Below are positions 43,795 to 56,600 of a DNA stretch of 64,000 nucleotides, one piece after another (position 1 is the first letter of the stretch; each line of letters opens with the position of its first letter). The notes beneath the pieces were generated by a model that was given only the letters and a program-made list of their open reading frames with translations, did not search any database and was not told the DNA's origin. Source of the stretch: Edolisoma coerulescens (Eukaryota > Chordata > Aves > Passeriformes > Campephagidae); NCBI GenBank assembly GCA_013397115.1, contig VWZW01001044.1, positions 249,328 to 313,327 of the forward strand. Direction: 5' to 3'. Made by a program: the position numbers and the translations under genes.

Positions 43795-45632
43795 AATGAG
43801 ATTTAATCCACAGCCCTGAAAGACCAGCCCTGGTTTGAGAAGGAGACAAATATCAGATTGTCTGAATTGGCAGCTTTAACTCACATCCAAAGATCACAGA
43901 ATCTGATTTTTGGGGTCTTTTCTTTATCTCTTCCCCACATGGCATTTTGGAGGGAGATTTTTCCTCTCTTTCCCTCAATATTTTGTCATCTACACTGAGC
44001 ACGAGCACAACTGATTTAGAAACGTTCCACTGGTGGATCCCTGGGTTGGAATTCCGCGTCGGGTTGGATTCCCACATCCCGGAGCAGCTCCTCCGTGCAG
44101 GCTGGAGGGAAGGGCTGCTCCCTGCTGCCCTGCTGGAGGCTGGATTGCTCCTCCAGGGAGGCAGAGAGGAGGCAGGAAGCACATGGGAACTCGAGGATGC
44201 CGGGTTTGCCTCCAGGGCTGCGCAGTCAATGAGTTTTGGTCGTACATGAAAATGTGAAACCTGTTCAGTCGGTTCCCTCGCCACCAGCAGCATCCCAGGG
44301 CTTTGGAAGCAGAAGGACAATTGCCTCGTTCATTTCCTGGGGTTAGTTTATTAAAAGAAAAAGTCTGTTTGTAGTGTTAACCTTGTGATGGGGTGCAGGA
44401 ATGGGGTGACTTGGAAATCCTTGGAGCTCCGAATGCAACCGGCGACGGACTGAGCTCCAGCTGTGACCTTAATTTGATAATTAATTGTGTAACAAAGTTT
44501 AGAGATGAAGTTTTCAAACATGCAGCAATCATTAGAAATAAAATGAGGTTTTTTAAAATTGTAGTTTAGCCAAGGTGTTGAAAAACCATTTGGCTTCTCA
44601 CGATAATTTAAAACCTGTCTGTCCTACACTGGTGAATCTAATAAAATAACATAAAAAGTAATATGAAAATGACCACTGCTAAGAGTGAATTTGGCTGAGT
44701 TTTGCCTCTCATTTGGGCCCAGGGAAATATTCCAGCAGAAGTCCAGAAGCTTCAGCATGATGGAAAGGAAAATCCTTGACTTCCAGGTAGCAAATGCTGC
44801 TTCAGCAATGGAAATACAAGGTACCAATTAGGGCAGCTTTGAGAGGCGTCCTTTGGGTTTGGATTGCTTTGGCTGAACCAGTATTCTCGGGAATATTGAA
44901 TAAAAATACACATATATAAATAAAAAATATATTAGGCTCATAAATCACCTAAATGAACAAAAGCCAAGGATAAACCGATGCAGCTTTTGCGTAGGAAGAA
45001 TTATATTTCATTTATTAAAATCAAATGAGAGTTTTGCTGATGGTCCCTCAGAGATGCCAGCGGATACTGCTGGGAGGAGCAGGTTTCAGGTCTGACCCTT
45101 GTCAAAGTGGGATGGGGAATTGCTGTGGGCACCAGCACCTGGGAGAAGTCAACAAATCAACCATTAAAGCAGAGAGAAACCACATTTCAAGGGAGTAGGA
45201 TATGATTAGAGTAAATAATATATTGTATTAATGCTTGGTAGTAAATAATACATTGCATTAATGCTTGGATGAATTGTTAACTCCTGGAATTTACTGCTAC
45301 AGGACACAAGTGACTCTGGTAGGACTCTTAAAAATTTAGGAGGCTTATTGAAGCCATTGTGTCTCTACAGGCCAGATTTATTTAAACATTACACCTGCAC
45401 AATTACAAAGCGTTAATTAATGAAGAGTAAATTTAGAGGGTGTGTGTTTTGTATGTGCCTGGTGTTTGGCTTCTTGTTGATTGCTGGGCATCACTTCCAG
45501 GTGCTGCACAATGGAAATTTGGCTTTCACTCCCAAAATTTACTCCTTGTCTGAGTTTTCCTAATACAACCCGAGGTTGTAGCTTCTGTTCCTAATGGTCG
45601 GGGGGAAGGGGTAAGGAGGATAAGGCCAGCTA
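43795..45632. other. Intergenic, unique AT-rich sequence
   Basis: No gene is recognised. The 155-codon minus frame at 43853-44320 is unsupported. A 30-bp tandem copy lies at 45211-45270. Confidence 0.5.
45211..45270. repeat. Tandem duplication, 30-bp unit
   Basis: GTAAATAATATATTGTATTA at 45211 recurs as GTAAATAATACATTGCATTA at 45241, each followed by ATGCTTGG. Three of 30 positions differ. Confidence 0.9.
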
Positions 45633-45767
45633 TGGAATCACCATCATTGGAACCGTTCAAAAGGTGTGTGGAGATGGCACCTGGGGACATGGATTAGTGG
45701 TGCTGGGTTCATGCCTGGATTTGATGATCTCGGAGGTCTTTTCCAACTTTACTGATTCTAGGATTTC
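45633..45767 (+). mobile_element. CR1 LINE 3' end fragment
   Basis: Sense TGGAATCACCATCATTGGAA, GGAGATGGCACCTGGGGACA and TCGGAGGTCTTTTCCAACTT end at ACTGATTCTAGGATTTC. It shares the older tail type with the copy at 43543. Another CR1 copy begins only about 80 bp downstream in the same orientation. Confidence 0.85.
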
Positions 45768-45849
45768 AATATGCTGCTACGTGTCACTGGATGCAGGGCT
45801 TGGTGTGTGCTTGTCTACATGGCATCAACACAGCTTTTTACAAGGGCAT

Positions 45850-46100
45850 AGTGATAGGACAAGGGGGGAATGTCTTTAAACGGAAGGAGATTAGGTTTAG
45901 ATTAGAAATTTGGAAGAAATTCTCTGTGAGGGCGGTGAGGCCCTGGCACAGGATGCCCAGAGAAGCTGAGGCTGCCCCTGGATCCCTGGAAGTGTCCAAG
46001 GCCAGGCTGGACGGGGCTTGAAGGTGTCCCTGCCATGGCCGGGGGTGGAACAGGATGGATTTTAAGGCCCTTCAATCCAACCCATTCTGTGATTCTTTGA
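45850..46100 (+). mobile_element. CR1 LINE 3' end fragment
   Basis: Sense AGTGATAGGACAAGGGGGGA, GGCGGTGAGGCCCTGGCACA, GGCTGCCCCTGGATCCCTGG, CAAGGCCAGGCTGGACGGGG and GGTGTCCCTGCCATGGCCGG end at CATTCTGTGATTCTTTGA. The terminus is intact. It lies immediately upstream of the CpG island. Confidence 0.9.
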
Positions 46101-46528
46101 TTTCCTGCCCCAAAGAGGATGTTTCTCCAGGTATCTCGGCTTGTTGTCTTATCCGTGCCGCTCTTCCAGGGAGCGCAGCTGCGGGTGCCACGGGGTGGGT
46201 TCGGCTTTGCCGCCGTTCCTTTCATTCATTTATTTGTTTATTGCCCATGTCAGTTGCAGGACAAACATTTCCTCAAGGCTCGCTGCTCGACACGAGGCCG
46301 CGCTGGGCGGTACCGTGGCCGGGGACGGATGGCTTCGTGCTCGGGGTTGCGAAAGGAGACGTCGCGCACTGATAAAACAAAAAGAATAAAATAAAACGAA
46401 GAAAAAGTTTTAAAAGAGTTTCTAAGAAGGTTAAAAAAAAAAAAATTAGAAGGAGGCAGAGCGGTGACTTTTGGGAATACCCTCACGGCCGATCCAAGCC
46501 GCCCCGGTCCGCGTTCCCCGCTCCCCCC

Positions 46529-47061
46529 NNNNNNNNNNNNNNNNNNNNNNNNNNNNNNNNNNNNNNNNNNNNNNNNNNNNNNNNNNNNNNNNNNNNNNNN
46601 NNNNNNNNNNNNNNNNNNNNNNNNNNNNNNNNNNNNNNNNNNNNNNNNNNNNNNNNNNNNNNNNNNNNNNNNNNNNNNNNNNNNNNNNNNNNNNNNNNNN
46701 NNNNNNNNNNNNNNNNNNNNNNNNNNNNNNNNNNNNNNNNNNNNNNNNNNNNNNNNNNNNNNNNNNNNNNNNNNNNNNNNNNNNNNNNNNNNNNNNNNNN
46801 NNNNNNNNNNNNNNNNNNNNNNNNNNNNNNNNNNNNNNNNNNNNNNNNNNNNNNNNNNNNNNNNNNNNNNNNNNNNNNNNNNNNNNNNNNNNNNNNNNNN
46901 NNNNNNNNNNNNNNNNNNNNNNNNNNNNNNNNNNNNNNNNNNNNNNNNNNNNNNNNNNNNNNNNNNNNNNNNNNNNNNNNNNNNNNNNNNNNNNNNNNNN
47001 NNNNNNNNNNNNNNNNNNNNNNNNNNNNNNNNNNNNNNNNNNNNNNNNNNNNNNNNNNNNN
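46529..47061. other. Assembly gap, 533 Ns, inside the CpG island
   Basis: The gap opens after a C-run and closes on a 20-bp GC-rich tandem repeat. This is the usual GC drop-out in bird assemblies. Long frames crossing it on both strands consist mainly of unknown residues. Confidence 0.99.
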
Positions 47062-47110
47062 CCCGGCCCCGCTCCCTCAGCCCCGGCCCCGCTCCCTCAG
47101 CCCCGGCTCT
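47062..47110. repeat. GC-rich tandem repeat at gap edge, 20-bp unit
   Basis: CCCGGCCCCGCTCCCTCAG is followed by CCCCGGCCCCGCTCCCTCAG and then partial units. More copies may lie within the gap. Confidence 0.85.
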
Positions 47111-47640
47111 CCTCAGCTCTGGCTTCCCTCGGCCCCGGTTCTCCCCGGCCCCGCTTCCCCCGCCCGAAGGGGAGCGGGTCCGTAGCAGCGGGGCACGGCC
47201 AGTTTCTTGGTTTATTTGCAATTTACACAATAGAAGCAGCCAAAACCGCCTCCCGCAGCCGCGGAGGGGTCCGAGCCCGGGCCCGGGGCTGAGCTCGCCG
47301 CGCCCCGGGGCAGCTCCGGGCTGGGGGCTCGGGGCTGGGCCGGTCCCGCCCGAGCATCCCGCGGGCAGCCCCAGAGCGCTGCGATCGGGGGAAGCGATGC
47401 TTCCCGGCCCCAGAGCGCGGCCGGAGGAGTTTATTCAGACGCTGGATTCACGGCGGGGCTCGGGGGAAGGTTATTGTCGCTGCCGGGAGCTCTGTGTTGT
47501 TTGCGGGGTGTGCTGCGAGGGGCTGGTGGGACTGGCAGGCAGCGCTGGTACCTGCGGTACGGCCGGCGGCTGCCGACCCTCTCCGGGGGGGGGAAAAGTG
47601 AAATCGGATCCCAGGCGGCTTTCAGGGGAAGGTATGGTCA

Positions 47641-50600
47641 GTAGCAAATGCAGTTTTAAAAGCCTCCCAAATTGAAAAGGAGACACTTTCATAGGATCAG
47701 CGGGGGTCTCTACCCAAATGGCCTTTTATCTTCTCTAAACTGGCTGCATTCTCTCACCTCTGGACCATCATTGTGCTGGGCGGCCTCCTAGGGCTCGTTT
47801 TGTCCGGGCAAACACTGAGCTGTCTCTTGTCTTTGATGCTGAGAAGACGCGGATTTAAATGACTTCACTTAACAAGGTGCATTATTGATGTACTGAATTC
47901 AAGGAAGTCACTTTTTTTTCCCTTCTGCCGTGCATAGGCATGTATGTGTTTCCCCTCAAAAGGTGTAAGCATAATCCTTTGCTTTGGCGGAGTCTCTGTT
48001 AATGCAAATGAAGTCAGTATAATTGCATTGCTAAATCCGTTTCTGGTGTTAAAAAAAAATTATAATACGATGACCTCAACGTGTATTGTATTTAAAAAGA
48101 AAAGCTCATAAAAATATACGTTGTTACACGAGTTAACCAGAGGATGAGCCAGGTTTTCTTTCCAAGAGTCCTACCGATGATCCGAGCTTGGGAACAATCT
48201 GGATGCCAGTGCACGGCAATGCAAATAGTGTTAAAACTCTGTTTACTATTAGTTGGATATTTAAGGCCCTGAAGTAATTTAATGTGGTGAAACTGGTAGT
48301 TAAACTGAAACCCTTTTCATACTGAGCTCTATTTTTATATGCCTCATATTTTGGCTGTCTCAACTCCCATCACGCTAATGCCCAGCCTGTCCTTTGCTCC
48401 CCCTTGGAACATTATTACAGCTGTTTAAGATTAAAAGCCGGTGGGAACAAACCTCCCCTGATTTTAGAAGCTTCTCTGCTGACCTCCTACAGTAGAACAA
48501 AAAATGTTATGACATGTGTCACTGCAGCCCGTCCTTCTCACTTGGTTTTAGGGCTGAAATTTCCAAAGCCTGCTCAGGCAGGACTGGGTGTAGCTGGCAC
48601 AGAATTCCCCTTTTCTTCTGCTTGTTCAGGGCTGTTGGTGAGTGGTGGTGGGCACCTGGTGCCAGCACAGTGGGGATGCCTGGGCTGATGCAAACAGGTC
48701 GTGTTGGCAGAAAAGAGGTGTGGGATTTTGGAAGGAGAGTGAGAACACTTTTATGCTTTACCTGGATACAAATCCAAGGGTGTTGTCCTGGTTTAGGGGG
48801 GGGACACGGAGGCAGTGCCCAAATCAGGACGGGTGAGGGGAAGCTGTGGTAGCGGGAGGAAGGGTTGATATCCAGCCATTAGCGAGCTGCGGTTTTTATT
48901 TCGCTTCATAAACCAAGAGAGGAGGAAGTGGCAGGATTTAATGCTTCCCTTGCGTGCTCTCCCCGTGCTCTGGTCCGTGCCAGCTGTGGCTCCACATCTG
49001 CACATCCTGGCAATAGGCAGGAGGTGGTGTCACCAGAGGGCTTTGCAGGAAGGGTAGGTCTGAGCTGGAGGTGGGGAGGAAGCATCCAATGAGTGCAGGA
49101 GCAGGTGGAAATGCTTCAATAGAGTGAAGGTGAGAGCTTGGTTGGGAGTGTTTTGAGTCTGGGAGAAGAGGAAAGTGTAGACGGAGCCTCCAGAAGTGCA
49201 GGAAGGCAGGATGAGGTGGAGTCTCCAGAGCGGACACCAGAGGAGCAAGTGGAAGAGGTAAGAGGAGAACTGTGGAATTTGTGAGCCTTAAATGCCTGTG
49301 AGAAGGGGCAGGGAGTAATGAAGGTGGAGGCTGTGAGATAGGAAAGAAATCAGATTTCTGCAGGAGCACTGGCAGTGCTCTAAACGAGCTCCGTCTCCTC
49401 TGCGCGGTGCCTCCTTCCTGTGATACCTTCTCCTTCTGCCTGTGCTTCATGGCACTGGTCCAACAGCAGGGAGGCCTGAGCGTTTCTCATAAAATCACAT
49501 TATTTTGCATCCTTGAGAGGAGTGACAGCTGGAACAGAGGTACAGCTGGAATAGAGGCTGAAGCTGCAGGCAGACTGAGGGTGAGAGAGGTGTCTGGTGG
49601 CAGCAGCAGTCTGACAATTGATTTTGGCACTCACACCACTGCTTTCTATTTAGAGAGACTTGCATGAGGGCAGTGTCTGACTGTTACCTTTGGGCAGCGC
49701 TTTGTTTCCTCGCCCATGCAAGTGCTCTGGTTTCATTTATGAATTTATTCCTTGAATGGTACTGCCTAGAGCAGCTGAGGATCGTGTAGTGTAGGTGACA
49801 ACTCGTGAGTTGCATCATTTGCTGAACGTGTTAAACAGCAGCTTTGTAGTTCCTTATTTAAATTTCCAATTAGAATATACATATTTGACCCATACCAAGG
49901 ATTCCCTTAGTGAGAACACGTGCTGGGCTCTGCAGTGTGTGTGGGTTCCTGGGTGTCTGCCTGTGTTATTTCTCCAGGAGTGCTTAAATACAGAAAGTTC
50001 ATCCGTTGTCTGATTTTCTCTGTTGCTCTGATTAATTATTGTTCCCCCTCTGTCTGACAGTTCTGCCAAACCCCTGGTTAATGATGTTGCTGTGTCTTAA
50101 TATCCTGTGTATTCCCTTTGACATGTTGGGGTGTGAGTGGTGGGTACATACACATCCTTACATGGGTTTTTACCCTGAGCAGCAGAGGCAATCTGTTCAT
50201 GGTTCTGCCCAAAGGGATTTCCCAAATCAACCAGAAACAGCCTCACCACGATCTCTTATCTTCCCTCTCCCTCCTGCAGGATGGAGGGTGCTGGAGAAGC
50301 CGCTGGATTGTTGGTTGTGCTGTAACACAGTCACCTGTACCTGTTCCCTCATTTTTTGAGTAGCCAGCCTCCCTGTCATTCCAGGGAACACCTCCTGGCA
50401 GCAGGCTGCATCCTTGGGAGGCAGTGTGCAATCCCAGCTCCGCCTGCCCTGCTGTATTCCTTGTCATTCCTCGGCAAGCTGCATCCTAAATATCCCATGG
50501 CATCGCTTGCCAAGGGCTGGAGCTCGGTCAGTGAGTACTTGTTTGACAGTCCTGTAATATATTCTCCTGGGCAGAGCTGACACTCTGCACTAATTAAAAG

Positions 50601-53600
50601 TTAAGAGCCCTTTTATACTAAAATTGTAACTAAATTGGTGGTTGTGGCATGACCTGATGTGCGGGTGGAGTTTCACCATCCCTGTTACCTGCCTCGTCTG
50701 ATCCCAGCTTCTCTGACCTGGCTGAAATTACAGGGTAGGTTGGTTGTTGGTTGAAACAACTGAAATTCTTTAGTTGGGAGGTGAAGGCAGGAAAAGAATA
50801 AATCAGAACTTTTGTGAGGGTTTGGTTTGGCTTGGTTTAACCCTCTAAATCTGCTCTGGGTGAGGTGAAGAATATTTTTTGATAGTGTGGGGCAAGGTGA
50901 TGTTTCCATCTCCAAAACAGGGATAGAATACTTGCAGCCAGAGTTGAAAGGAGTGAGAAATGCTTTGAAGATGAAAAGCATTAAATGCCTCTGTAACTCT
51001 CAAAATGCATGTTGGTGTTTCCAGCCAGCCAGTAACAAAAGTTGTAGGCCCAGAGGGCCTCGAATATTTGTGAAGGCAGCTTTGCCATCTTAATCCTTAA
51101 CTCCCTGAAGGAAGCACAGCCCTTTCTCATTGTCTGTTACTGATCTTGGGGGCTGGAATGAAAAAAAAAAAAAATGCATTTTGAATCTGGAAAAAAAAAT
51201 AGTAGTTTGCTGGTCATTTTTTTTCCTGTTCAATTTTAATATTAATACTGTGCATACTATAATATATTAATACATCAGGTGATGCAGAGATGTGTAAAAT
51301 AAACAGCTCAGTGCAGGCTTCTGCTGGTTGATTGGCAAGCATTTTATTTATTTATTTATCTTCCTAATAGCTTGTCTGGCCATATGTTTTTCTAGAGGAA
51401 CAGATTGTGCTCAGACAAGCACGACACGGAGATGGGGAGATGTCCAGGGGTTTATATGGGCTGAAAAATCCACATTCTTTGAGGATTTCTGGGTGATGGC
51501 AAAGATCTGGAGTCACCAGAAGTGTTTATTTAATCCTTTTGAAAATGAGCAGTGACAGAATGCAGTATTATTTATTTCCTCCAATGGGATTGTCTTCTGA
51601 CTAATGGATTTACTCCTTAGAAGAGATAAATCCCATTTTGAGCTGTCCTGCAGACCAACTGAAATGCCAGAACTGTGGCTTTCCATCTCTGAAATCAGGG
51701 GTTTCACACATTTCTCCACTTCTTTTGCTGGATCTTCATATATAAATCTGTGGTGACTGTGAGGTACTTGCACAGCAAGTGGTGTAAAACACCACATCCT
51801 CCAGGTCTGAAAGCTACATCTTGTGCATCCTCAGCCAAGTAACAGCACAAAAAACTGCTTCCTTTTTTTTTTTTATTACTTTCAACTTGTGAAGCTGAAA
51901 TACAAGAAAAAAAGCATAAGTAGGGAAGGCTGTGAAGTGTTTGGTTGTACCTTTTTGGGTTATTTCAATATTATTTGGCAGCAATGTGTGCTGTAGTAAT
52001 AATTACAGAGTAGAAACCAGTGGAGCAAAACCTCATCTGTTTTACGTGATTATGCCTTAGTTTGAATCCAGCTCCAGCAGCTTTATTTGAGGCTGACAGC
52101 CCAAGTTTTTCATCCTTTTCCACACATATTCCTGTTTTTTCCCCCCAACACGAAACATTTCAAAAAGACAGCAAGAGGTCCTGGCGGAAGGGCAGCGCGG
52201 GGGAGACCAAATCTGAATTTTTAATTAGGCTTTGAGTTGTCTCTTCAAAGGCTCGGGCCATCCTTAGTGATGTGGCATCAGCAAAGGCTGCCATTCCACT
52301 TCAAACAGCAGGGATGCAGCTGGCCCGGCCTGATAAAAGTTGGGATCGTGGAGCAGCAAGGTGGGCTGGCAGATAATGAGCTGTGCCCAAGGATCCCACA
52401 GTCCTGGCAGCATGGGACAGCAGGAATTCAAATATCCTGGGAAGAGGTTGGGAATCTCAGCTGTGGCAGGGCTGATAACACAAGGAAGGCACAGGAGGAA
52501 ATGCAGCTGGGTTATCCCACTTTTTCGTGGAGTGGTTGGTGCTGGAGAAGCTGCTCTGCTGCCATAGCCTGGTCATGCACTGGGGAGAAAAAAACCTAAT
52601 TTTTGTTGTCAAAAAGACATGGAGAAATTCTCTTCTTTCAAAGAGGCAAGATGTGTTTGAATTGGAAAAAAATGTAGAGTTTTTGGTGTGTGTGTGTTTC
52701 CCAGTTATTCTTTTATAGCTGTGTATTAAAAGGGAGAGTTAAGTATAAACAGATTTTCTTTGTTTGGCAATTATTGGGGGAAAATTGGCCGAGAAACGCT
52801 TGGAGCCTTGTCAGGTCAGTGCCCTCCTGCGTGGAAGTGCCCAGCTCTAAGGAAATACCCCAAAGTTTGTTATTTCTGTTGTCAGGGCACTCCATAGATG
52901 GGATTCAGGGCTACCTGAGCCTGGTTTCTGTGAAGCCTGGAAATGGCAACGTTTCATGGATCGGGGAACTTCACTGAGGGTTGGATAAGGGCCCAGGAAT
53001 GATTTATTTTGATGCAGGTGAATAGGAAAATACTAAATTTTTTCTTTTTAAAAATTGTTTTCTGTACATGAATAATATAAGTTAATAACTGAAATTTAAG
53101 TAACTTATCTGATGTAGCTTTGGTTTTTTATGTCACAAATTTTGCTGAGGTTTTGATTAATAGCTCTTGTGTTGTAGGTTTAATGCAGAATAAAGTGTAC
53201 AAATATAGAGCCAGCATTCCTCAATCATCATTTCCCCGTAGCTTATTGTTGTTCAATAACATGCAGTGTTCATGAAATCTGAAAGGATATCCTTGTGTTC
53301 TCTTTTCCATGGAAAACAGAGTATAAAAACATCAGTGCTTATGCAATGCCTGTTTGTGGAGACTTGCCTTTTCTGATATAAAATATAAGCCAAGTTATCG
53401 CTTCAGTCCTGTGCTCTGTGCAGAAATCTGGATGAAATTATGTGTCTGGTTTAGCAGTGAAAATCTGAGTTGACTTTTGAAATAATCCTGGTGCCACAAA
53501 TCAGGAAGGCTCATTTCCAACCCCAGGAAAAGTGTTAACAGTATCACTTTATCAACTGCCTCGAAGGACTCTGGAGAGTCTCCCAAGTGATTTTCCAAAA

Positions 53601-56600
53601 GTATATTTGCACAATTACAATAATTAGTAAAAGCAAACTATTACATCTCCCCTTAGCAGCTTCCCAGCCAGGAGCAGCTGATAAAACCAGCTTTTCGTGG
53701 TGCTGTTGCCCTCTGAGCTCATGGATTTGCACAGTTTGGATTGTGTGATTTGAACCCCCTTCCACCTTTTGGATAAAAAACTGTAATTTTCCTTTCAGCA
53801 TGTCTGCAGAACTGTCTGGCCAGTGCTCCCTGTCCAGTTTTGACCTTCTTTTGCACATATCCCTGCGATGCTGTAGGAATTTCTGGCTATACCTAGGATT
53901 GTCACAGGTGGGAATGAGGCCAGGGAAAAAAAGAAGCAGCAGATTTAAAATAGACACATCTGGAAGTTGCCATAAAAGTTTCTAGGAGCTGGAACGCCTT
54001 AAGCAGAATTTCTTGTGTGTTCGCCCCGGTAGGGTTATTTTTGTGCTGGTTTTTGGGGATTTCACACCAAATTGCATGTGGAGATAAGTTGACAGAGATG
54101 ATGTGATGGTACCACACCAAAGGGCTGAGGTGCTCCCGTGACCTCCCTGGCCCTGCTCAATCCCTGCTTCTCTCCCTTTCAGCAAAGGAAGAATTAGAAA
54201 CATTTCCTCTTGGGCTGTGCTTTCACCTCAGGAGTTAAATCAGACAAAACCTGGGGAGGTGTTTGTGGTGATGGGCTGGGGGAGAGGGGACAGACTCCCA
54301 AAAACAGCTGTAGTGGGAGCTTGTTTGCCTGGAGCAGGAGCAGGCTCTGAGCCAAGGTTGGAAAAGGCTTCCCAGCCCTTGGGAAGACCACACAGAGGGC
54401 CAGGAGAGCCCTTTGCCTTTTATTTGTTGGAAAATGAAAGAACCCCATACTGTGTGGAGCAGGAGTCTCAGAGCAGCATCTGACACTGGAATGGATGGTG
54501 AGTTAGCACGAGGTCTGGGATTTGTCCAAATCAGAGCACTTTTCCCCCAGTCCTTTCCCAGAAGCTGTGTGAGCACAGGGATCAGATGTGGGATCCACCC
54601 TGCTGGTGATTATTCCTTGTCCTTCCCCCTCCCCCTGACATGGATGAGAAACTGGAAACTGGTCAAGCAGTGCTGCAGGAGAGCTGTGGGGTGACAGCAG
54701 AGCTGCTCCTGCCCAGGGCCCATTCCTGGAGCTGTGTCAGGTGGGATTGCTCCAGCGTGGGATGGCTCAGCTCCTGATGCTTCCCAAACCCTGGGAACAG
54801 GAGGGATCCCCAGTCCTCAGCAGAGACTGGTTGTGTTTGACTGTACTGGGAAGAGAAAACGAGTGGTGTGAGGCTTTTTGGGCTGCAGGAGCTGCTGAGG
54901 TGTTGGATGTGCTGGAAGCCAGGAGAGCTTTTTGGGAATACCCTACAGTGGACTCTGTGATGTGGCTATGGAATTGTGCATTTTGGGGGAGCAAAAGTTT
55001 TCCTGAAGTATTTGCTTTCAGTGGTTTGCCTGTCCATTGCAAACCAGCACAGGGGCAGCTGCTGATGGAAAATTGGTACAGAAGGAGGTCACATCCAGGA
55101 TATTTTTAATGCCTTGTTCATGGTCAGTGAATTAGCAGATTGTTTTTCCCCTTTTCTCCAATATTGGACTCATGTAGGATTTCTGACTTTTGATAAAGGC
55201 TATTTGGAGAATAAGAAAGAAGCAGGATCTCCCATCATTGCAAGGAGTGGGAAATGAGGAGGAAAAGCCACTTGCACTCTATGGATCCTAAATTGCAGTT
55301 CCTATTTTGTTACTGGAGGCTGAAGCTGCTGCATGAGCTGCAGGTTCAGCTTCCAGCTGGCAACAGTCTGGTCAAGCCCTCATGGACAGGTGTATTCCAG
55401 AGGAGCCAAACCAACATTCTGGGGACAGGATTTTTGTGTGGTGTGGAAGGCATTGAAGGATAAAAATAGAAGGGTTTTTAATTTGAAGTTAACTCACTTA
55501 GCAGTTTTAACAATGAAAGGATATTTAGTTTAAATAAGCGACAGCTGTAGGTAGTTTGACTTCCTTGGGCACATTGTTTGCCCAAGGAATTGTCTGGAAT
55601 ATGAATTTCGTAGTTGTCTTTCATTCTTTTTGCCAGTGGCTCTCCAGGACTGCCAGGTATGATGTGGGATTTCTTCCCTTGGTCTGGCTTGGTGGAGTTT
55701 GCAGGGAAAACTGCACTTTCTGGTGCAGGCAGGAAGGCAGGAATGAGCACTGAGGATGCTTGTCTGTCACATTATGCAGCTGTGGTCAGGCAGCTGTTTT
55801 TAAACTGTAAATTTCAGTCTTAGATCTGTTTGATTAAAATTAGAAGATGTTATTCCTGGGTACACTGTCTCTTGTGTCTTCCTTGAAGGAGGTTACGATT
55901 AAAAAAATGGAAGAAAGTTAATATTCCCATCCATTGCAGGAGGAGGATGGAAACTGCAAACTTGTCAGAGGATTTTTGGTTTTAGATGAGCTTCACCAAG
56001 GTGGAGGTTGCAAATACAAACCTAATGGCACTTAAGTAGCCAACCTTCTCTTGTGAATTACTGCTCATTAGTGCAATTGGAGAAAACAAGGAGTCTTATT
56101 TTTAATTTTTTATTTTTGACTGAAATGAAACTATAATTATAAATTATCATATTCTGGCCCTTCCCTTTGAATTCTGCTGCTGTTATATTTTACAATCCCT
56201 AGATCATTTCAGCAGCTGCTTTGATGGATGTGCTCGATGGTCTTGAAGTTGTTAAATTCAGTTCACTGATGATCCAGCTGTTCTTGGCAGAGGAACCTCT
56301 GCTGTGCTGAGCTCACCACTGGGAACACGGAATTTTATTCCAAAAGTTGTGTTTGGTTTCTAAAATTTTAAATACTGACATACTGATGATGCTGTATTTC
56401 CATTAAAACTACTGGATGCAAAGCCAAAATTAAAGTAACCCCAGCATAGCCATGATAGGAGAGGACTTGTTTAATAGAAATAGAAATGACCAGTTGTTTA
56501 TTTCTCTATGGGAAGAAATTAAATCTCATGAATTTTAAAATACCGATTCACTATGATGTCACATAAATAGACTTTTGCCTCCCCCTTGATATTTATGTAT

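Larger units (their letters stand above)
46140..47640 (+). promoter_or_regulatory. CpG island, probable promoter and exon 1 region of CACHD1
   Basis: GC-rich, CpG-dense sequence flanks a gap. CpGs are frequent from about 46160 to 46375, at 46470-46528 and from 47062 to about 47610, but rare on both sides. Such islands mark vertebrate promoters. In other vertebrates the next gene after ROR1 on the same strand with a CpG promoter is CACHD1, a membrane protein with VWA and Cache domains, so assignment rests on synteny. No start codon with a signal peptide or CACHD1-like sequence is visible outside the gap, so exon 1 is probably inside it. Confidence 0.6.

Noticed and set aside
46250..47675. Long frames on both strands across the CpG island
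   Set aside because: They are mostly unknown residues from the gap, joined to GC-rich sequence without a recognisable protein.
48786..49450. Possible LTR start and a 170-codon minus-strand frame
   Set aside because: Only a short motif resembles an LTR terminus; no matching end or poly(A) layout was found, and the frame has no recognised similarity.
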